Source: DATENM01 sp045807725
GTDB taxonomy: Bacteria > Acidobacteriota > Blastocatellia > UBA7656
Assembly (NCBI GenBank): GCA_045807725.1
Contig: JBJMGV010000009.1
Span: forward strand, 1 to 64,000
DNA length: 64,000 nucleotides
Direction: 5' to 3'
Under the pieces are notes generated by a model. That model was not told where the DNA came from. It saw only the letters and a list, made by a program, of their open reading frames with translations, and did no database searches. Of this stretch, positions 51,611 through 60,916 are shown piece by piece (within the stretch, counting starts at the first letter, position 1; the number at the start of each line of letters is the position of its first letter). The translations under genes and the position numbers were made by a program.

Positions 51611-52678
51611 ATGATCATTTGTCCGAATTGTGGAGCCAGCAACAAAGACGGCTCGACCGTCTGCCGGATGTGCGCGGCTCATATTCCCGATGTGCCGCCT
51701 TATGCCGGCAACCTGCCGGGCCAGCCATCCGCCTTTTCGCCGACAGTCATCGCCGGCGACCGCGAACGCCAGGCCGCCGCGCCACCCGCGCCCGCGCCGT
51801 CCGCGTCATCAGAGATCGAATGCGCCAATTGCCACACGATGAATGAAGCGGGCTGGTCGTTTTGCCAGCAGTGCGGCAGCCGCTTGACGCCGCAAGCCGC
51901 ACCGCCGCAGCAAGCCGCGCCGCCACTGGAAGCGGCGCAAACTTTTAAGACGGTGCCGACCGAAATCCCCGCCGCTGATGCGGGGCTACAAACGGTCGTC
52001 GCTGACCGGCCCAGGACCGAGCCGATCAGCCCATCGCCCGGCCCGCCCGGTATGCGAACTGTCGCCGAACCGCAGCCGGCCAGGCCAGCCGAGTCGTTCC
52101 CTGATCTCTCCACCGTCGTTTCGCCGATGCCGGTCATCAGCGATCAGAAACCCGCCGTGCCGACTGCGCCACCTGCGCCGCCTGTCGCGCCGCCCGCGCC
52201 ACAAGCCGAGCCGCCGCGCGCCGAAGCCGTGCAGCCGCGCGCCGAAGCCGTGCAGCCGATGGCCTCACCGACAGCAGGCGCAATCGCCTGCCCGAAATGT
52301 AATTACGCAAACAATCCGGGCAACTCGTTCTGCGCCAACTGTGGCTCGGTGCTAACCGTCGCTCGCACTATCGTGATGGCTTCGCCGCTTGCGGCCCCGC
52401 GAGGCCGCTTGCATCTGGTGATGGAAGGCGGGCAGCAAGGCGAAGTCTATGACTTGAGCGACGAGACCGTCGTCGGGCGCACCAACGGCGACATCACGTT
52501 TCCTCACGATGGATTTATGTCGGGCCAACACGCGCGCATCGAACGGCGCGACAACAGCTACGTGCTCACAGACGCCGGCAGCCGCAACGGCACATTCATC
52601 AAGATCAAAGGCGAAGTCGAATTGAAACCCGGCGATATGATCTTGATCGGCAAACAGCTTTTCCGGTTCGAGGAATAG
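51611..52678 (+). CDS. Zinc-ribbon protein with C-terminal FHA domain
   Basis: The start at 51611 (AAAGGGAGC upstream) gives MIICPNCGASNKDGSTVCRM and 355 aa. Three zinc-ribbon modules occur at about residues 4-22, 65-90 and 220-245 (CPNC/CRMC, CANC/CQQC, CPKC/CANC), separated by Pro/Ala-rich linkers that include the direct repeat RAEAVQP. The C-terminal FHA domain, EVYDLSDETVVGRTNGDITF and GQHARIERRDNSYVLTDAGS, then RNGTFIKIKG, should bind phosphothreonine. Its neighbour is a PP2C phosphatase, so the two probably belong to one Ser/Thr phosphorylation circuit; no kinase is in the window. Confidence 0.87.
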   Translation: MIICPNCGASNKDGSTVCRMCAAHIPDVPPYAGNLPGQPSAFSPTVIAGDRERQAAAPPAPAPSASSEIECANCHTMNEAGWSFCQQCGSRLTPQAAPPQQAAPPLEAAQTFKTVPTEIPAADAGLQTVVADRPRTEPISPSPGPPGMRTVAEPQPARPAESFPDLSTVVSPMPVISDQKPAVPTAPPAPPVAPPAPQAEPPRAEAVQPRAEAVQPMASPTAGAIACPKCNYANNPGNSFCANCGSVLTVARTIVMASPLAAPRGRLHLVMEGGQQGEVYDLSDETVVGRTNGDITFPHDGFMSGQHARIERRDNSYVLTDAGSRNGTFIKIKGEVELKPGDMILIGKQLFRFEE

Positions 52679-52680
52679 AA

Positions 52681-52840
52681 GTCAGGAGTCAGGAGTCAGA
52701 AGTCAGAAGTCAGAATGGAAAAGGAAGGGAGCGTTTAGAAGATAGAATAGAAGCGGAGGCGGCAGCCGACCTCCCTGTTCATTCTGACTTCTGACTTCTG
52801 ACTCCTGACTTCTCTCTTCTGACTTCTGACTCCTGACTCC
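52681..52840. repeat. Heptad-array element, copy 2, with conserved core
   Basis: Left arm GTCAGGA/GTCAGAA units at 52681-52713 and right arm TGACTTC/TGACTCC units at 52785-52838 enclose a core of about 76 bp (52711-52786). The core aligns without gaps to that at 31291-31366, with roughly 62 of 76 positions identical by eye. It fills the gap between the FHA and PP2C genes. Confidence 0.87.
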
Positions 52841-52848
52841 CTAAAACG

Positions 52849-54090
52849 ATGAGCAACATTCTAGTCTCCGTCTACGCAGGCACAGACATCGGCATGCATC
52901 GCAGCGGCAACGAAGATGCGTTCCTGGTCGCCGATTTGACGACCGGCTCGGTTGGGCTGGGGCCTGAGATGAGCACTCACCCGGTCGGCGAGCGCGGCAG
53001 CCTCTTGATTGTCTCGGATGGTATGGGCGGCGCGGCGGCGGGCGAGGTCGCTAGCGAGCTGGCCGTCACTACGATCCGCGAATCGCTGATGGAAATCCCG
53101 CCCCACGTTGAGACGGCGAATCGGCTGCGGCTCGCCACCGAAGCGGCCAACGAGCGCATCTGGAACGAGGCGCAGGCCAACCCCGAACTCAACGGCATGG
53201 GAGCGACGGTCACGGCGGTTATCGCGCAAGGCGGAGTAGTCTATATCGCACAGGTGGGTGATTCGCGCGCTTACTTGATTCGCGGGCGGCAGATCAAACA
53301 GCTCACCAGAGATCAATCGTTCGCGCAGATGTTGATCGACGCCGGCGCGATTCAGCCTGAACAGGCCGCCTCGATTCCGCAGAACGTCATTATGCAGGCG
53401 CTCGGCACGCAACCGAACGTGAAGGTTGCTATGTCAACCGTGTGGCTGTGCCGCAATGATTGCCTGCTCTTGTGCAGCGACGGCCTGTCGAACAAGCTGG
53501 GGCCGGACGAGTTGAAGCAGATCGTCGAACAGACGCCGGACCTTAAGACGGCCTGCCGAGCGATGATCAGTGTCGCCAACGAGCGCGGCGGCGAAGACAA
53601 CATCACCGTTGTGCTAGCGCGCTTCGACGGCGAGGGCTTGCAGACCGCGAGCGATTCGCAAACCATCACCGGCAGCCTGACCGGCACGCACGAAGACTTG
53701 TTCGCGGCAACCGGCAACCAGTACACCACGCCGCCGCCTGATCCCGGCTCGACGACTATGCTGCGAGCGCCGATGGGGCAAGAGCCGCCCGCCGACAACT
53801 TACCGCTGATGGCCGCGCCGCCGCCGGCAGCCGCGCCCGCGATGCAGATGCCCCCGATGCAGATGGATGATGTAACGCCGTATGTTTCAACAGAGTTTGT
53901 TGAGACCGGCCACGCTCACTATCAGAAGAAGAGTTATCTGGCCATCATCCTTGCGGCAATCGGCGCGCTGCTGTTGATCGCGGCGACGCTCTTTTTCTTC
54001 TATCGCTATTATGTGAGAACCGTATCGTCGCCGCCCGCCGCCGGCGAATCCACCAGCGACTCATCGAGTGACGCGCCCGCTTCGCAATAA
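52849..54090 (+). CDS. PP2C-type Ser/Thr protein phosphatase with C-terminal membrane anchor
   Basis: This 413-aa protein opens with VYAGTDIGMHRSGNEDAFLV and LLIVSDGMGGAAAGEVASEL, the metal-binding Asp motifs of PP2C. MGATVTAVIAQGGVVYIAQV, GDSRAYLIR, LLLCSDGLSNKL and ERGGEDNITVVLARF complete the catalytic domain (to about residue 260). A Pro/Met-rich linker follows, then one transmembrane helix near residue 370 (LAIILAAIGALLLIAATLFF). The catalytic domain is therefore probably cytoplasmic and membrane-tethered. It is functionally linked to the upstream FHA protein. Confidence 0.92.
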   Translation: MSNILVSVYAGTDIGMHRSGNEDAFLVADLTTGSVGLGPEMSTHPVGERGSLLIVSDGMGGAAAGEVASELAVTTIRESLMEIPPHVETANRLRLATEAANERIWNEAQANPELNGMGATVTAVIAQGGVVYIAQVGDSRAYLIRGRQIKQLTRDQSFAQMLIDAGAIQPEQAASIPQNVIMQALGTQPNVKVAMSTVWLCRNDCLLLCSDGLSNKLGPDELKQIVEQTPDLKTACRAMISVANERGGEDNITVVLARFDGEGLQTASDSQTITGSLTGTHEDLFAATGNQYTTPPPDPGSTTMLRAPMGQEPPADNLPLMAAPPPAAAPAMQMPPMQMDDVTPYVSTEFVETGHAHYQKKSYLAIILAAIGALLLIAATLFFFYRYYVRTVSSPPAAGESTSDSSSDAPASQ

Positions 54091-54216
54091 GAGACGCGGG
54101 GCCACGGCGACACGGCGAGGGAGATGGGGCGACAGGTGAGCGATTCATCTCCACGGCTTTCTTTCTCCGCGTCCCCGTGTCCTCGCATCACCGCGTCGCC
54201 GTGTCCCCGCGTCTCT
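54091..54216. repeat. Paired inverted octad-type array after the PP2C gene
   Basis: GAGACGCGGGGCCACGGCG and further ACACGGCG units (54091-54121) face CCGCGTCC, CCGTGTCC, CCGCGTCG and CCGTGTCC units at 54167-54216. It begins 1 bp after the PP2C stop codon and has the same sequence type as the 18.4-kb array. Confidence 0.8.
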
Positions 54217-54296
54217 CTTGTCATCCCGCCCGGCCTCGCATATAGTACGGCGCGAATGGTTGTAGTTGGCATCGACTTCAGCTCTCAGCGCAGACT

Positions 54297-57047
54297 ATGA
54301 AAAATCAAGCGGACGCAATGATTCCTCCTCCCACCCAAGAACACGCACGGCTCAGAGAGAAAGGCGAAGGCGTGCCGCTGTGGCGACGCTGGGGGCCTTA
54401 CGTCAGCGAACGCTCGTGGGGAACGGTGCGCGAAGATTACAGCGCCAACGGCGACGCCTGGCGGCACTTGCCGCACGACTTGGCGCGCGCGAAAGCCTAT
54501 CGCTGGGGCGAAGACGGGCTGGCCGGCTTCTCAGACCGCTATCAACTATTAGTCTTCGCGTTGGCGTTGTGGAATGGGCGCGACCCGATCTTGAAAGAGC
54601 GCGCCTTCGGCCTCGTGCCTTACGAGGGCAATCGCGGCGAGGATGGCAAAGAGTATTACTTCTACCTCGACTCGACACCGACGCACTCCTACATGAAGTA
54701 CCTCTACAAGTACCCGCAACGCGAATATCCTTACCGGCAATTGGTCGAGGAGAATCAGCGACGCGGCGGGGGCGGCTTCGAGTATGAGTTGCTCGACACA
54801 GGCATCTTCGACGACGACCGCTACTTTGATGTCTTCGTCGAATACGCCAAGGCTGCGCCGGAAGACATACTGATCCGCATCACAGCGCACAATCGCGGCC
54901 CCGAAGACGCGCCGCTGCACATCCTGCCGCACCTGTGGTTTCGCAACACCTGGGGCTGGACGAATCCGCCCGGCCCGTCGCCGGTCATCAGCGTCGGCCC
55001 GCAAGGTGACGGCTTCACGAGCATCGTCGCCGACCACACGCCCGCCGACCTGCTCAGGACCATCCCGTTCAAGTATCATATCGGCGCGCGCTATCTCTAC
55101 TGCGATAGCACGGCTGAGATGCTCTTCACCGACAACGAGACCAACCCGACTATCACCACGCAGCCGCGCAACACGACGCGCGCCGCTTACTTCAAGGATG
55201 CGTTTCATCGCTACGTGGTGAACGGCGAGCCGGCCATCAACCCCGAACAGCGCGGCACTAAAAGTTGCTTTCATTACACAGCCAACGTGCCGGCGGGCGG
55301 CTCGGTCGTGATGCGATTGCGGCTGACGCCCGATCAATATGGCTCGCGCCATTCATCGCCAGTTCACAACGTCACCGGCAGCTTGAGCTTGAGCAATCAA
55401 TCGCCGTTCGCCGACTTCGACGCAGTATTCAATCAACGAATCGAAGAGGCCGACGAGTTTTACAACGCGATTCATCCGCCCAAAGCCAGCGAGGACGAGC
55501 GTCGCGTGCAACGCCAAGCCTTCGCCGGTCTGCTGTGGACGAAGCAGAGTTACATCTTCGACGTTCACGAGTGGCTCGATGGCGATAACCCCGCCGACCC
55601 GCCGCCGGCGTCGCGCTGGAACATACGCAATCAACACTGGCTGCACCTGAACTCGCTGCGCATTCTGACGATGCCCGACAAGTGGGAATATCCGTGGTTC
55701 GCGGCGTGGGATTTAGCTTTTCAGTGCGTGCCGATTGCGCTCGTCGATCCTGAGTTCGCCAAAGAGAATCTCTGGCTGATGCTGTTTGAGCAGTTCCAGC
55801 ATCCGAGCGGCCAGATACCGGCCTACGAGTGGGAGTTCGCCGACTTGAACCCGCCGGTGCACGCGTGGGCCTGCTGGCGTGTTTACAACATGGACCGCAT
55901 ACGCAGCGGCGTCGCCGACCGCGCGTGGCTCGAAAAATGTTTTCACAAGCTGCTCATCAACTTCGCATGGTGGGTGAATAAAGTTGACCGCGAGGGCAAT
56001 AATATTTTCGAGGGCGGCTTCCTCGGACTCGATAACATCACGGTGATTGACCGCAGCGAAAAGCTGCAAGGCGGCATCGTGCTGGAGCAGTCGGACGCGA
56101 CCGGCTGGATGGGGATGTTCTGCCTGAACCTCATGCGAATCGCGCTTGAGCTGGCGAGAGAGAACCCCGTATACGAAGGGCTGGCGACCAAGTTCTTCGA
56201 GCATTACGTCTACGTCGGCGCGGCGATGAAGCGGCGCGGCGGGCGCAACTACAGCTTGTGGGATGAGCGCGACGAATTCTTCTACGACGTGCTGCGCTAC
56301 CCTAACGGCGAGTTCCACAAGTTCCGCGTGCGCTCGCTGGTCGGCGTCATCCCGCTCTACGCCGTCGAGCGGCTGGAGGCGGACTGGGTCACGCCCTTTG
56401 AAGTCTTCAATCACAACTTGCAATGGTTCGTGCGCAATCGCCAGGACATCGTACAGAACTGTGTCCATCGCATCGAGCACGACGGCATGCAGGTCTACGT
56501 GCTGGCCATCGTTGATCAGGATCAGATGGCGAGCATCCTGCGGCGCGTCTTTGATCCGAGTGAATTCCTGTCGGATTACGGCATACGCAGCCTGTCGAAG
56601 TACCACGAGGCGAACCCTTACGTCTTCGGCAACAGCGAGGTACGGTACGAGCCGGCGGAATCCGACAATAAGATCAAGGGCGGCAACTCGAACTGGCGCG
56701 GCCCGGTCTGGTTCCCGACCTCGTTTCTATTGATCGAGTCAATACGCAAGCTCGGCAAAGCTTATGGGTCGAGCTTCAAAGTACGCCTGGCCGGCGACGG
56801 CGAGGTGACGCTGTGGGAGATGGCCGAGACGGCGGCCAATCGCATGATTGCGATCTTCACACGCGACGAGAAAGGCCACCGCCCGGTCTACGGCGGCTCA
56901 AAGAAATTCCAGGAAGACCCGCACTGGAAAGACTACGTTTTATTTTACGAATACTTTCACGGCGACAATGGCGCGGGCATCGGCGCATCGCACCAGACGG
57001 GCTGGACGGCGCTGGTCGCCTCGTTGATCGACGAGTGGCGGCATTGA
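54297..57047 (+). CDS. Large MGH1/GH63-like glycoside hydrolase
   Basis: This 916-aa protein lacks a signal peptide. WGPYVSERSWGTVREDYSAN and WRHLPHDLARAKAYRWGEDG at the start and EYPWFAAWDLAFQCVPIALV, GQIPAYEWEFADLNPPVHAW and SNWRGPVWFPTSFLLIESIR later match the (alpha/alpha)6-barrel MGH1-like family that includes GH63 glucosidases and mannosylglycerate hydrolases. The Asp in AAWDLAF and the region near EYFHGDNGAGIGASHQTGWT are candidate catalytic parts. The substrate is probably a glucoside or an alpha-linked compatible solute. Confidence 0.82.
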   Translation: MKNQADAMIPPPTQEHARLREKGEGVPLWRRWGPYVSERSWGTVREDYSANGDAWRHLPHDLARAKAYRWGEDGLAGFSDRYQLLVFALALWNGRDPILKERAFGLVPYEGNRGEDGKEYYFYLDSTPTHSYMKYLYKYPQREYPYRQLVEENQRRGGGGFEYELLDTGIFDDDRYFDVFVEYAKAAPEDILIRITAHNRGPEDAPLHILPHLWFRNTWGWTNPPGPSPVISVGPQGDGFTSIVADHTPADLLRTIPFKYHIGARYLYCDSTAEMLFTDNETNPTITTQPRNTTRAAYFKDAFHRYVVNGEPAINPEQRGTKSCFHYTANVPAGGSVVMRLRLTPDQYGSRHSSPVHNVTGSLSLSNQSPFADFDAVFNQRIEEADEFYNAIHPPKASEDERRVQRQAFAGLLWTKQSYIFDVHEWLDGDNPADPPPASRWNIRNQHWLHLNSLRILTMPDKWEYPWFAAWDLAFQCVPIALVDPEFAKENLWLMLFEQFQHPSGQIPAYEWEFADLNPPVHAWACWRVYNMDRIRSGVADRAWLEKCFHKLLINFAWWVNKVDREGNNIFEGGFLGLDNITVIDRSEKLQGGIVLEQSDATGWMGMFCLNLMRIALELARENPVYEGLATKFFEHYVYVGAAMKRRGGRNYSLWDERDEFFYDVLRYPNGEFHKFRVRSLVGVIPLYAVERLEADWVTPFEVFNHNLQWFVRNRQDIVQNCVHRIEHDGMQVYVLAIVDQDQMASILRRVFDPSEFLSDYGIRSLSKYHEANPYVFGNSEVRYEPAESDNKIKGGNSNWRGPVWFPTSFLLIESIRKLGKAYGSSFKVRLAGDGEVTLWEMAETAANRMIAIFTRDEKGHRPVYGGSKKFQEDPHWKDYVLFYEYFHGDNGAGIGASHQTGWTALVASLIDEWRH

Positions 57048-57110
57048 TTGTAATCGTCATCCTGTCTCTCCTATAATCCGACCGGCAAGCTCATCAGTTG
57101 AGTACAGAGT

Positions 57111-58961
57111 ATGGACGGATTAAAAGCGGCTCGTGTATTGAAGCAAGCGGCAAGGTCATTGTGCGTGTCGTGGATTGCTGGCGTGCTGGCGATATCACTC
57201 ATCGTCGTCGCTATCGCTCGCGTCAATGCCGACCAGCAGACGGCGGGCGAAGATAGCAAGCGCGTTCGCGTGATAGCCGATGCGCCGACGCCATACGATT
57301 GCGGCTTTGATGCAAACGGCGCGGACGATGCTCTCGCCCGTCACCGTATGCACGCGCTGCGCTCGTCCTATCAACTTGCTGTTCGACGCGAGCAGGCGGG
57401 CACACCGCGCGTCACCGACCGGGACAACATTGCTTTGATCGAAGATGATGGCTCCATCATTCTGCCGCCCGCCGCCTTTGATCTGAAGAAGCGCGCCGTG
57501 CTCTTCACGCCCGAAGCCGGCGGCTATCGCATCACGCCGACCGACATTCCCTTCGCTAAAGATTTAGGCACGCAACTGCGCGGCGTTCTGGCCGTGGACG
57601 GTCAGCCGAGCGATTCCGGCAACGGCTACTGCCCTGTGCAGCTCGCCAGCGCGCCGTTCACGTTTTATGGTGTCGATTACAATCAGATTTATGTTGGCAC
57701 GAACGGCTACATCACGTTCAATAGCGGCGACACCAGCTCCCGATTGTCGGCGTCGGCGCTGGCGACGAGCCTGCCGCGCATCGCGCCGCTCTGGGCCAGC
57801 CTCAACGCCGGCGGCGGAGGTGACATTTACTACAATCGGCTCGAAGGCCGGCACGTCATCACGTGGGACGGCCTGCCCGAATCGGCATACGGCAGCTTGA
57901 GCACGTTTCAAGCTGTGCTCTATGACGACGGGCGCATCGCCTTCATCTACCGCAAGGTGAAAGCGCACGCGGGGCTCGTCGGCCTGTCGCCCGGCGAGTC
58001 GGCGCAGGACGCGCAGCCGGTGGTATTGACTGACCCGCCCGTAGGCGTCATTAGCGGCCCGTTGTTTCAACTCTTCTCCAAGCAACGACAACTCGACTTG
58101 CCGGCGTTGATGCGCGCCTTCTATAGCGCGCACACGGACGAAGTAGACACAGCGTTCATCTGGGCAGACTTTGCTTATGATAATGGACTCGGCGTCGCTC
58201 ACTCGTTCAACGTGCGCAATGATATTCAGGGCATCGGCTTGAGAGGGTTTGATCGTGGCGCGCTGTATGGCAGCCCTTCGCGGCTATCGACGGTCATCAC
58301 GATGGGCAATCAGAGCGACTGGCCGGCAGACCCGCAAGCGAATATGGCCGGCCTCAATTCCGCCGTCAGCATTGTCTGCCACGAACTCGGCCACCGCTGG
58401 CTGACCTACGTCCAGCTCGACGCCGCCAACCCGGACGCGCTGCTCGGTCGTGACGATTCGCACTGGAGCTTCTTTGTTGACACGCGCACGAATGAGGCGG
58501 GCAGCTTCTCGTCGCTGATGGAAGGCAACGCGTGGCGCGACGGCGGCGGCAGCATCTTTACCACGAGCGAAACGGCGATCAACTACTTTTCGCGGCTCGA
58601 CCAGTACTTGATGGGGCTGCGCCCGCCCGAAGAGGTTCCGCCATTCACGTACCTGGAGACCGACGCCGTATCGCGCGAGCTGTTGCGCCAGAAATCGCCC
58701 GTCTCCGGTTACTCGGTGAGCGCGCTCAAACGTACGGGCCGCATCGAGCAGATCATCGAACGCGAAGGACCGCGCCTGCCGGACGCGACGAGCGCGCCGA
58801 AAAGTTTTCGCGTTGCCTTCATCCTGCTCACCGATGCCGGCGCGCAACCTTCAGCAACGACGCTACAAAAAATGAGCGCGTACCGCGACGCGCTGATGCG
58901 GTATTTTTCAATCGCCACAGACCGCCTCGCTTCGCTCGACGCCGCGTTGATAGCAAGATAA
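57111..58961 (+). CDS. Secreted nidogen-like/HExxH putative metallopeptidase
   Basis: This 616-aa protein has an N-terminal signal anchor (VLAISLIVVAIARVNA). Residues 170-300 contain a nidogen-like fold pattern: FTFYGVDYNQIYVGTNGYIT and VITWDGLPESAYGSLSTFQA, then FQAVLYDDGRIAFIY. Further on SIVCHELGHRWLTYVQ gives HExxH with a candidate zinc site; a third ligand is not assigned. The combination suggests a secreted metallopeptidase with an adhesive or substrate-binding domain. Family assignment is uncertain. Confidence 0.65.
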   Translation: MDGLKAARVLKQAARSLCVSWIAGVLAISLIVVAIARVNADQQTAGEDSKRVRVIADAPTPYDCGFDANGADDALARHRMHALRSSYQLAVRREQAGTPRVTDRDNIALIEDDGSIILPPAAFDLKKRAVLFTPEAGGYRITPTDIPFAKDLGTQLRGVLAVDGQPSDSGNGYCPVQLASAPFTFYGVDYNQIYVGTNGYITFNSGDTSSRLSASALATSLPRIAPLWASLNAGGGGDIYYNRLEGRHVITWDGLPESAYGSLSTFQAVLYDDGRIAFIYRKVKAHAGLVGLSPGESAQDAQPVVLTDPPVGVISGPLFQLFSKQRQLDLPALMRAFYSAHTDEVDTAFIWADFAYDNGLGVAHSFNVRNDIQGIGLRGFDRGALYGSPSRLSTVITMGNQSDWPADPQANMAGLNSAVSIVCHELGHRWLTYVQLDAANPDALLGRDDSHWSFFVDTRTNEAGSFSSLMEGNAWRDGGGSIFTTSETAINYFSRLDQYLMGLRPPEEVPPFTYLETDAVSRELLRQKSPVSGYSVSALKRTGRIEQIIEREGPRLPDATSAPKSFRVAFILLTDAGAQPSATTLQKMSAYRDALMRYFSIATDRLASLDAALIAR

Positions 58962-58993
58962 GTCACACTGCCGATTTCTCCGCTTTAACCAAT

Positions 58994-59038
58994 GAAAAGA
59001 GCCAGCCCTTGCAATAGTCGCAATAGCTGGCTCTTTTC
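58994..59038. terminator. Bidirectional terminator between convergent genes
   Basis: A perfect 13-bp stem, GAAAAGAGCCAGC at 58994-59006 with GCTGGCTCTTTTC at 59026-59038, has A's on one side and T's on the other. It serves the plus-strand 57111 gene and the minus-strand 3D-domain gene. Confidence 0.9.
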
Positions 59039-59074
59039 CGTTTGTAATGAATATCGCTAAAAAACGAGCGATGG

Positions 59075-59806
59075 CTATTTGGTCTCGGCGAGCACGGCCT
59101 TGCCGCTCGTTCGCGTCGCCTTGCGAGCGGTGTGGGTGATCACCTTGATCTTCACCGGGCGGCGACCGAATGCTCTCGCCTCTTGGTAGCTCGGCACATA
59201 AACGTCAACGTGTCGGCCACGTATGCGGCCTCCGGTATCCTTGACGGTGTAAGTGCCCGTATACTTTCCCGCGCGAATATGCACCACCGTTCCAAGCGGC
59301 AGCACGCGCGGATCAGCCGCGATCATCCCTTGCTGAACATGCTCACCCGAAGCTGTGCGCCCTTGCAGGCAGTAGGCCGTCGCGTGAAAGTCCTCGAAGT
59401 CAGCGTCCGTAGCTTCGACTACATCCGCATCGTTATCGCGGATGGCCGCCGGCGTCGCGCTCTTCGCCTGCCGCTTTGCATCGGCTTTGGCGGTGGGGCG
59501 GGCGGTCACGCCTTTGCTATCATCAATGGTAAGTTGCGCTACATTGACGGACGGATTCGCGCTTCGTCTGTTTTCGACGACCGGGCGCTTGGCGGTGACG
59601 GCGTCACGCGCGGCGGGCAGGTCTTTGAAAGTGCCAGGGATGTCGAGGGATTTCTCGTCGGCGGTTTGCGTTAAGGTGGGCGGGTGATCGGCGGCGCGTA
59701 AGGATTGCGCGTTGCCGTTGACAGAATACCCGAATGCAAAAATCGCCAGGATGGATAAACCTGAGGAGAGGCTGCTGGTGAATCTCCTGTTGGGGGTTTG
59801 ATTCAT
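59075..59806 (-). CDS. Exported 3D-domain protein (double-psi beta-barrel type)
   Basis: The start at 59806 follows AGGAGG (7 nt away) and gives a 243-aa product with a signal peptide (LSSGLSILAIFAFGYSVNGN). The C-terminal 100 residues show FHATAYCLQGRTASGEHVQQ, GMIAADPRVLPLGTVVHI and YTVKDTGGRIRGRHVDVYVP, the '3D' motif. Asp residues in DTGG and HVDVYV are the usual active-site ones of this barrel. Related domains are found in resuscitation-promoting-factor-like and lytic proteins, so cell-wall hydrolysis is likely. Confidence 0.85.
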   Translation of the reverse strand: MNQTPNRRFTSSLSSGLSILAIFAFGYSVNGNAQSLRAADHPPTLTQTADEKSLDIPGTFKDLPAARDAVTAKRPVVENRRSANPSVNVAQLTIDDSKGVTARPTAKADAKRQAKSATPAAIRDNDADVVEATDADFEDFHATAYCLQGRTASGEHVQQGMIAADPRVLPLGTVVHIRAGKYTGTYTVKDTGGRIRGRHVDVYVPSYQEARAFGRRPVKIKVITHTARKATRTSGKAVLAETK

Positions 59807-60149
59807 GAGTTGCCTCCTATTTATTTGGTTAACAATTACGCCGCCGAAAGCCACGAACCCGATGACCCATCTTGCTCGCCAACATCTTTACTTCAATGCT
59901 CTCGACAGCGCGTTTCTTGAGCGAGGCGCAAGTATACCACGCGACATTTCAAGGCCAAGAGTTTAAGCAAGCCCCAAACAGACATCGGCAGGCAAGAGGC
60001 AGGAGTAAACCCTAAACTTCAAAGGCTTAGGCTGAATCTTGCAATTTTCTTACAGTCTTATTGCGCTCTCTAAGTGTTGAAAACGTGCTGTCACCGTCGG
60101 AAACAAGCGATAAAATCTCAACCTGTGATACAATTCCGCCGGAGTCAAA
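59807..60149. other. Divergent intergenic region, no gene supported
   Basis: About 340 bp separate the 3D-domain gene and the toxin-antitoxin pair, transcribed away from each other. It is more AT-rich than the surroundings. A 62-codon minus-strand frame at 60027-60215 overlaps the antitoxin start and is not called. Confidence 0.45.
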
Positions 60150-60353
60150 ATGGCCAGCATAATTGATCCAAAAGTGAATGGTGCTGAGATCGATGATCCT
60201 TCCAGCGATCAACAAGCGAAGCGCGCTGCTTGCATTGAACTACTAAACCAGTGGCTAGCTGATGAGTCAGGGTACGACGAAAAGACATGGCCGAAGATAA
60301 AAAATCTTCTCGAAGAAAACCGAACGTCGGACCGACCGATCTTCAATGAATAA
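60150..60353 (+). CDS. Small protein upstream of a PIN toxin, candidate antitoxin
   Basis: This 67-aa acidic protein (SDQQAKRAACIELLNQWLAD, ENRTSDRPIFNE) overlaps the start of the PIN-domain gene by 8 bp. No known antitoxin motif is recognised, but size, position and overlap are typical of a VapB-like partner. Base composition here is less GC-rich than in the neighbours, consistent with a recently acquired module. Confidence 0.6.
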   Translation: MASIIDPKVNGAEIDDPSSDQQAKRAACIELLNQWLADESGYDEKTWPKIKNLLEENRTSDRPIFNE

Positions 60354-60780
60354 ACCAATCCTTCTCGATGCCGGACCTTTAGGTAGAATTGCGCATCCAC
60401 GTCCCAACCAAGAGATTGCCATATGGTTAGGACGCCTGCTCTCTGATGGAGTACCTATTGTCATTCCCGAAATCACTGATTATGAGGTGCGCCGCAGTCT
60501 CTTACTCGCTGGCCTTATTCCATCTGTCCAACGACTCAATGCATTGAAAGAAGCGCTGATCTATCTCCCGCTGCAAACAGAGGTGATGTTAAAGGCGGCT
60601 GAATTATGGGCCGAAGCAAGAAAATCCGGTCAACCGACCGCTGATCTCAAGGCGCTGGATGGCGATGTAATTCTGGCCGCACAGGCACTCAGTGTAGGTG
60701 GAATAGTGGCAACAGAAAACGTCGGCCATTTGTCGCGCTTTGTTGAAGCTGCTCACTGGAAAGACATCACCATTCAATAA
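60346..60780 (+). CDS. PIN-domain protein, probable VapC-like toxin
   Basis: This 144-aa PIN domain has acidic active-site residues visible in ILLDAGPLGRI (Asp8), IVIPEITDYEVRRSLL (Glu), LKALDGDVILAAQAL (Asp) and VATENVGHLSRF (where an Asp is often replaced by Asn). PIN toxins are Mg-dependent RNases. Adjacent and overlapping with the small upstream gene, it forms a toxin-antitoxin-like pair in the middle of housekeeping genes. Confidence 0.8.
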   Translation: MNKPILLDAGPLGRIAHPRPNQEIAIWLGRLLSDGVPIVIPEITDYEVRRSLLLAGLIPSVQRLNALKEALIYLPLQTEVMLKAAELWAEARKSGQPTADLKALDGDVILAAQALSVGGIVATENVGHLSRFVEAAHWKDITIQ

Positions 60781-60916
60781 CTCCGATCATGAGAAATCGG
60801 CGCGAAGTTGACATCACTCACCCAGCGGCCTAGCATTGCTTATTCGCTGCGGCCTGCTGAAGCCTGCCGCTGGATGGCGAGGCCGTCGCACAATCCACTT
60901 ACCGGAGAGCACCGAG

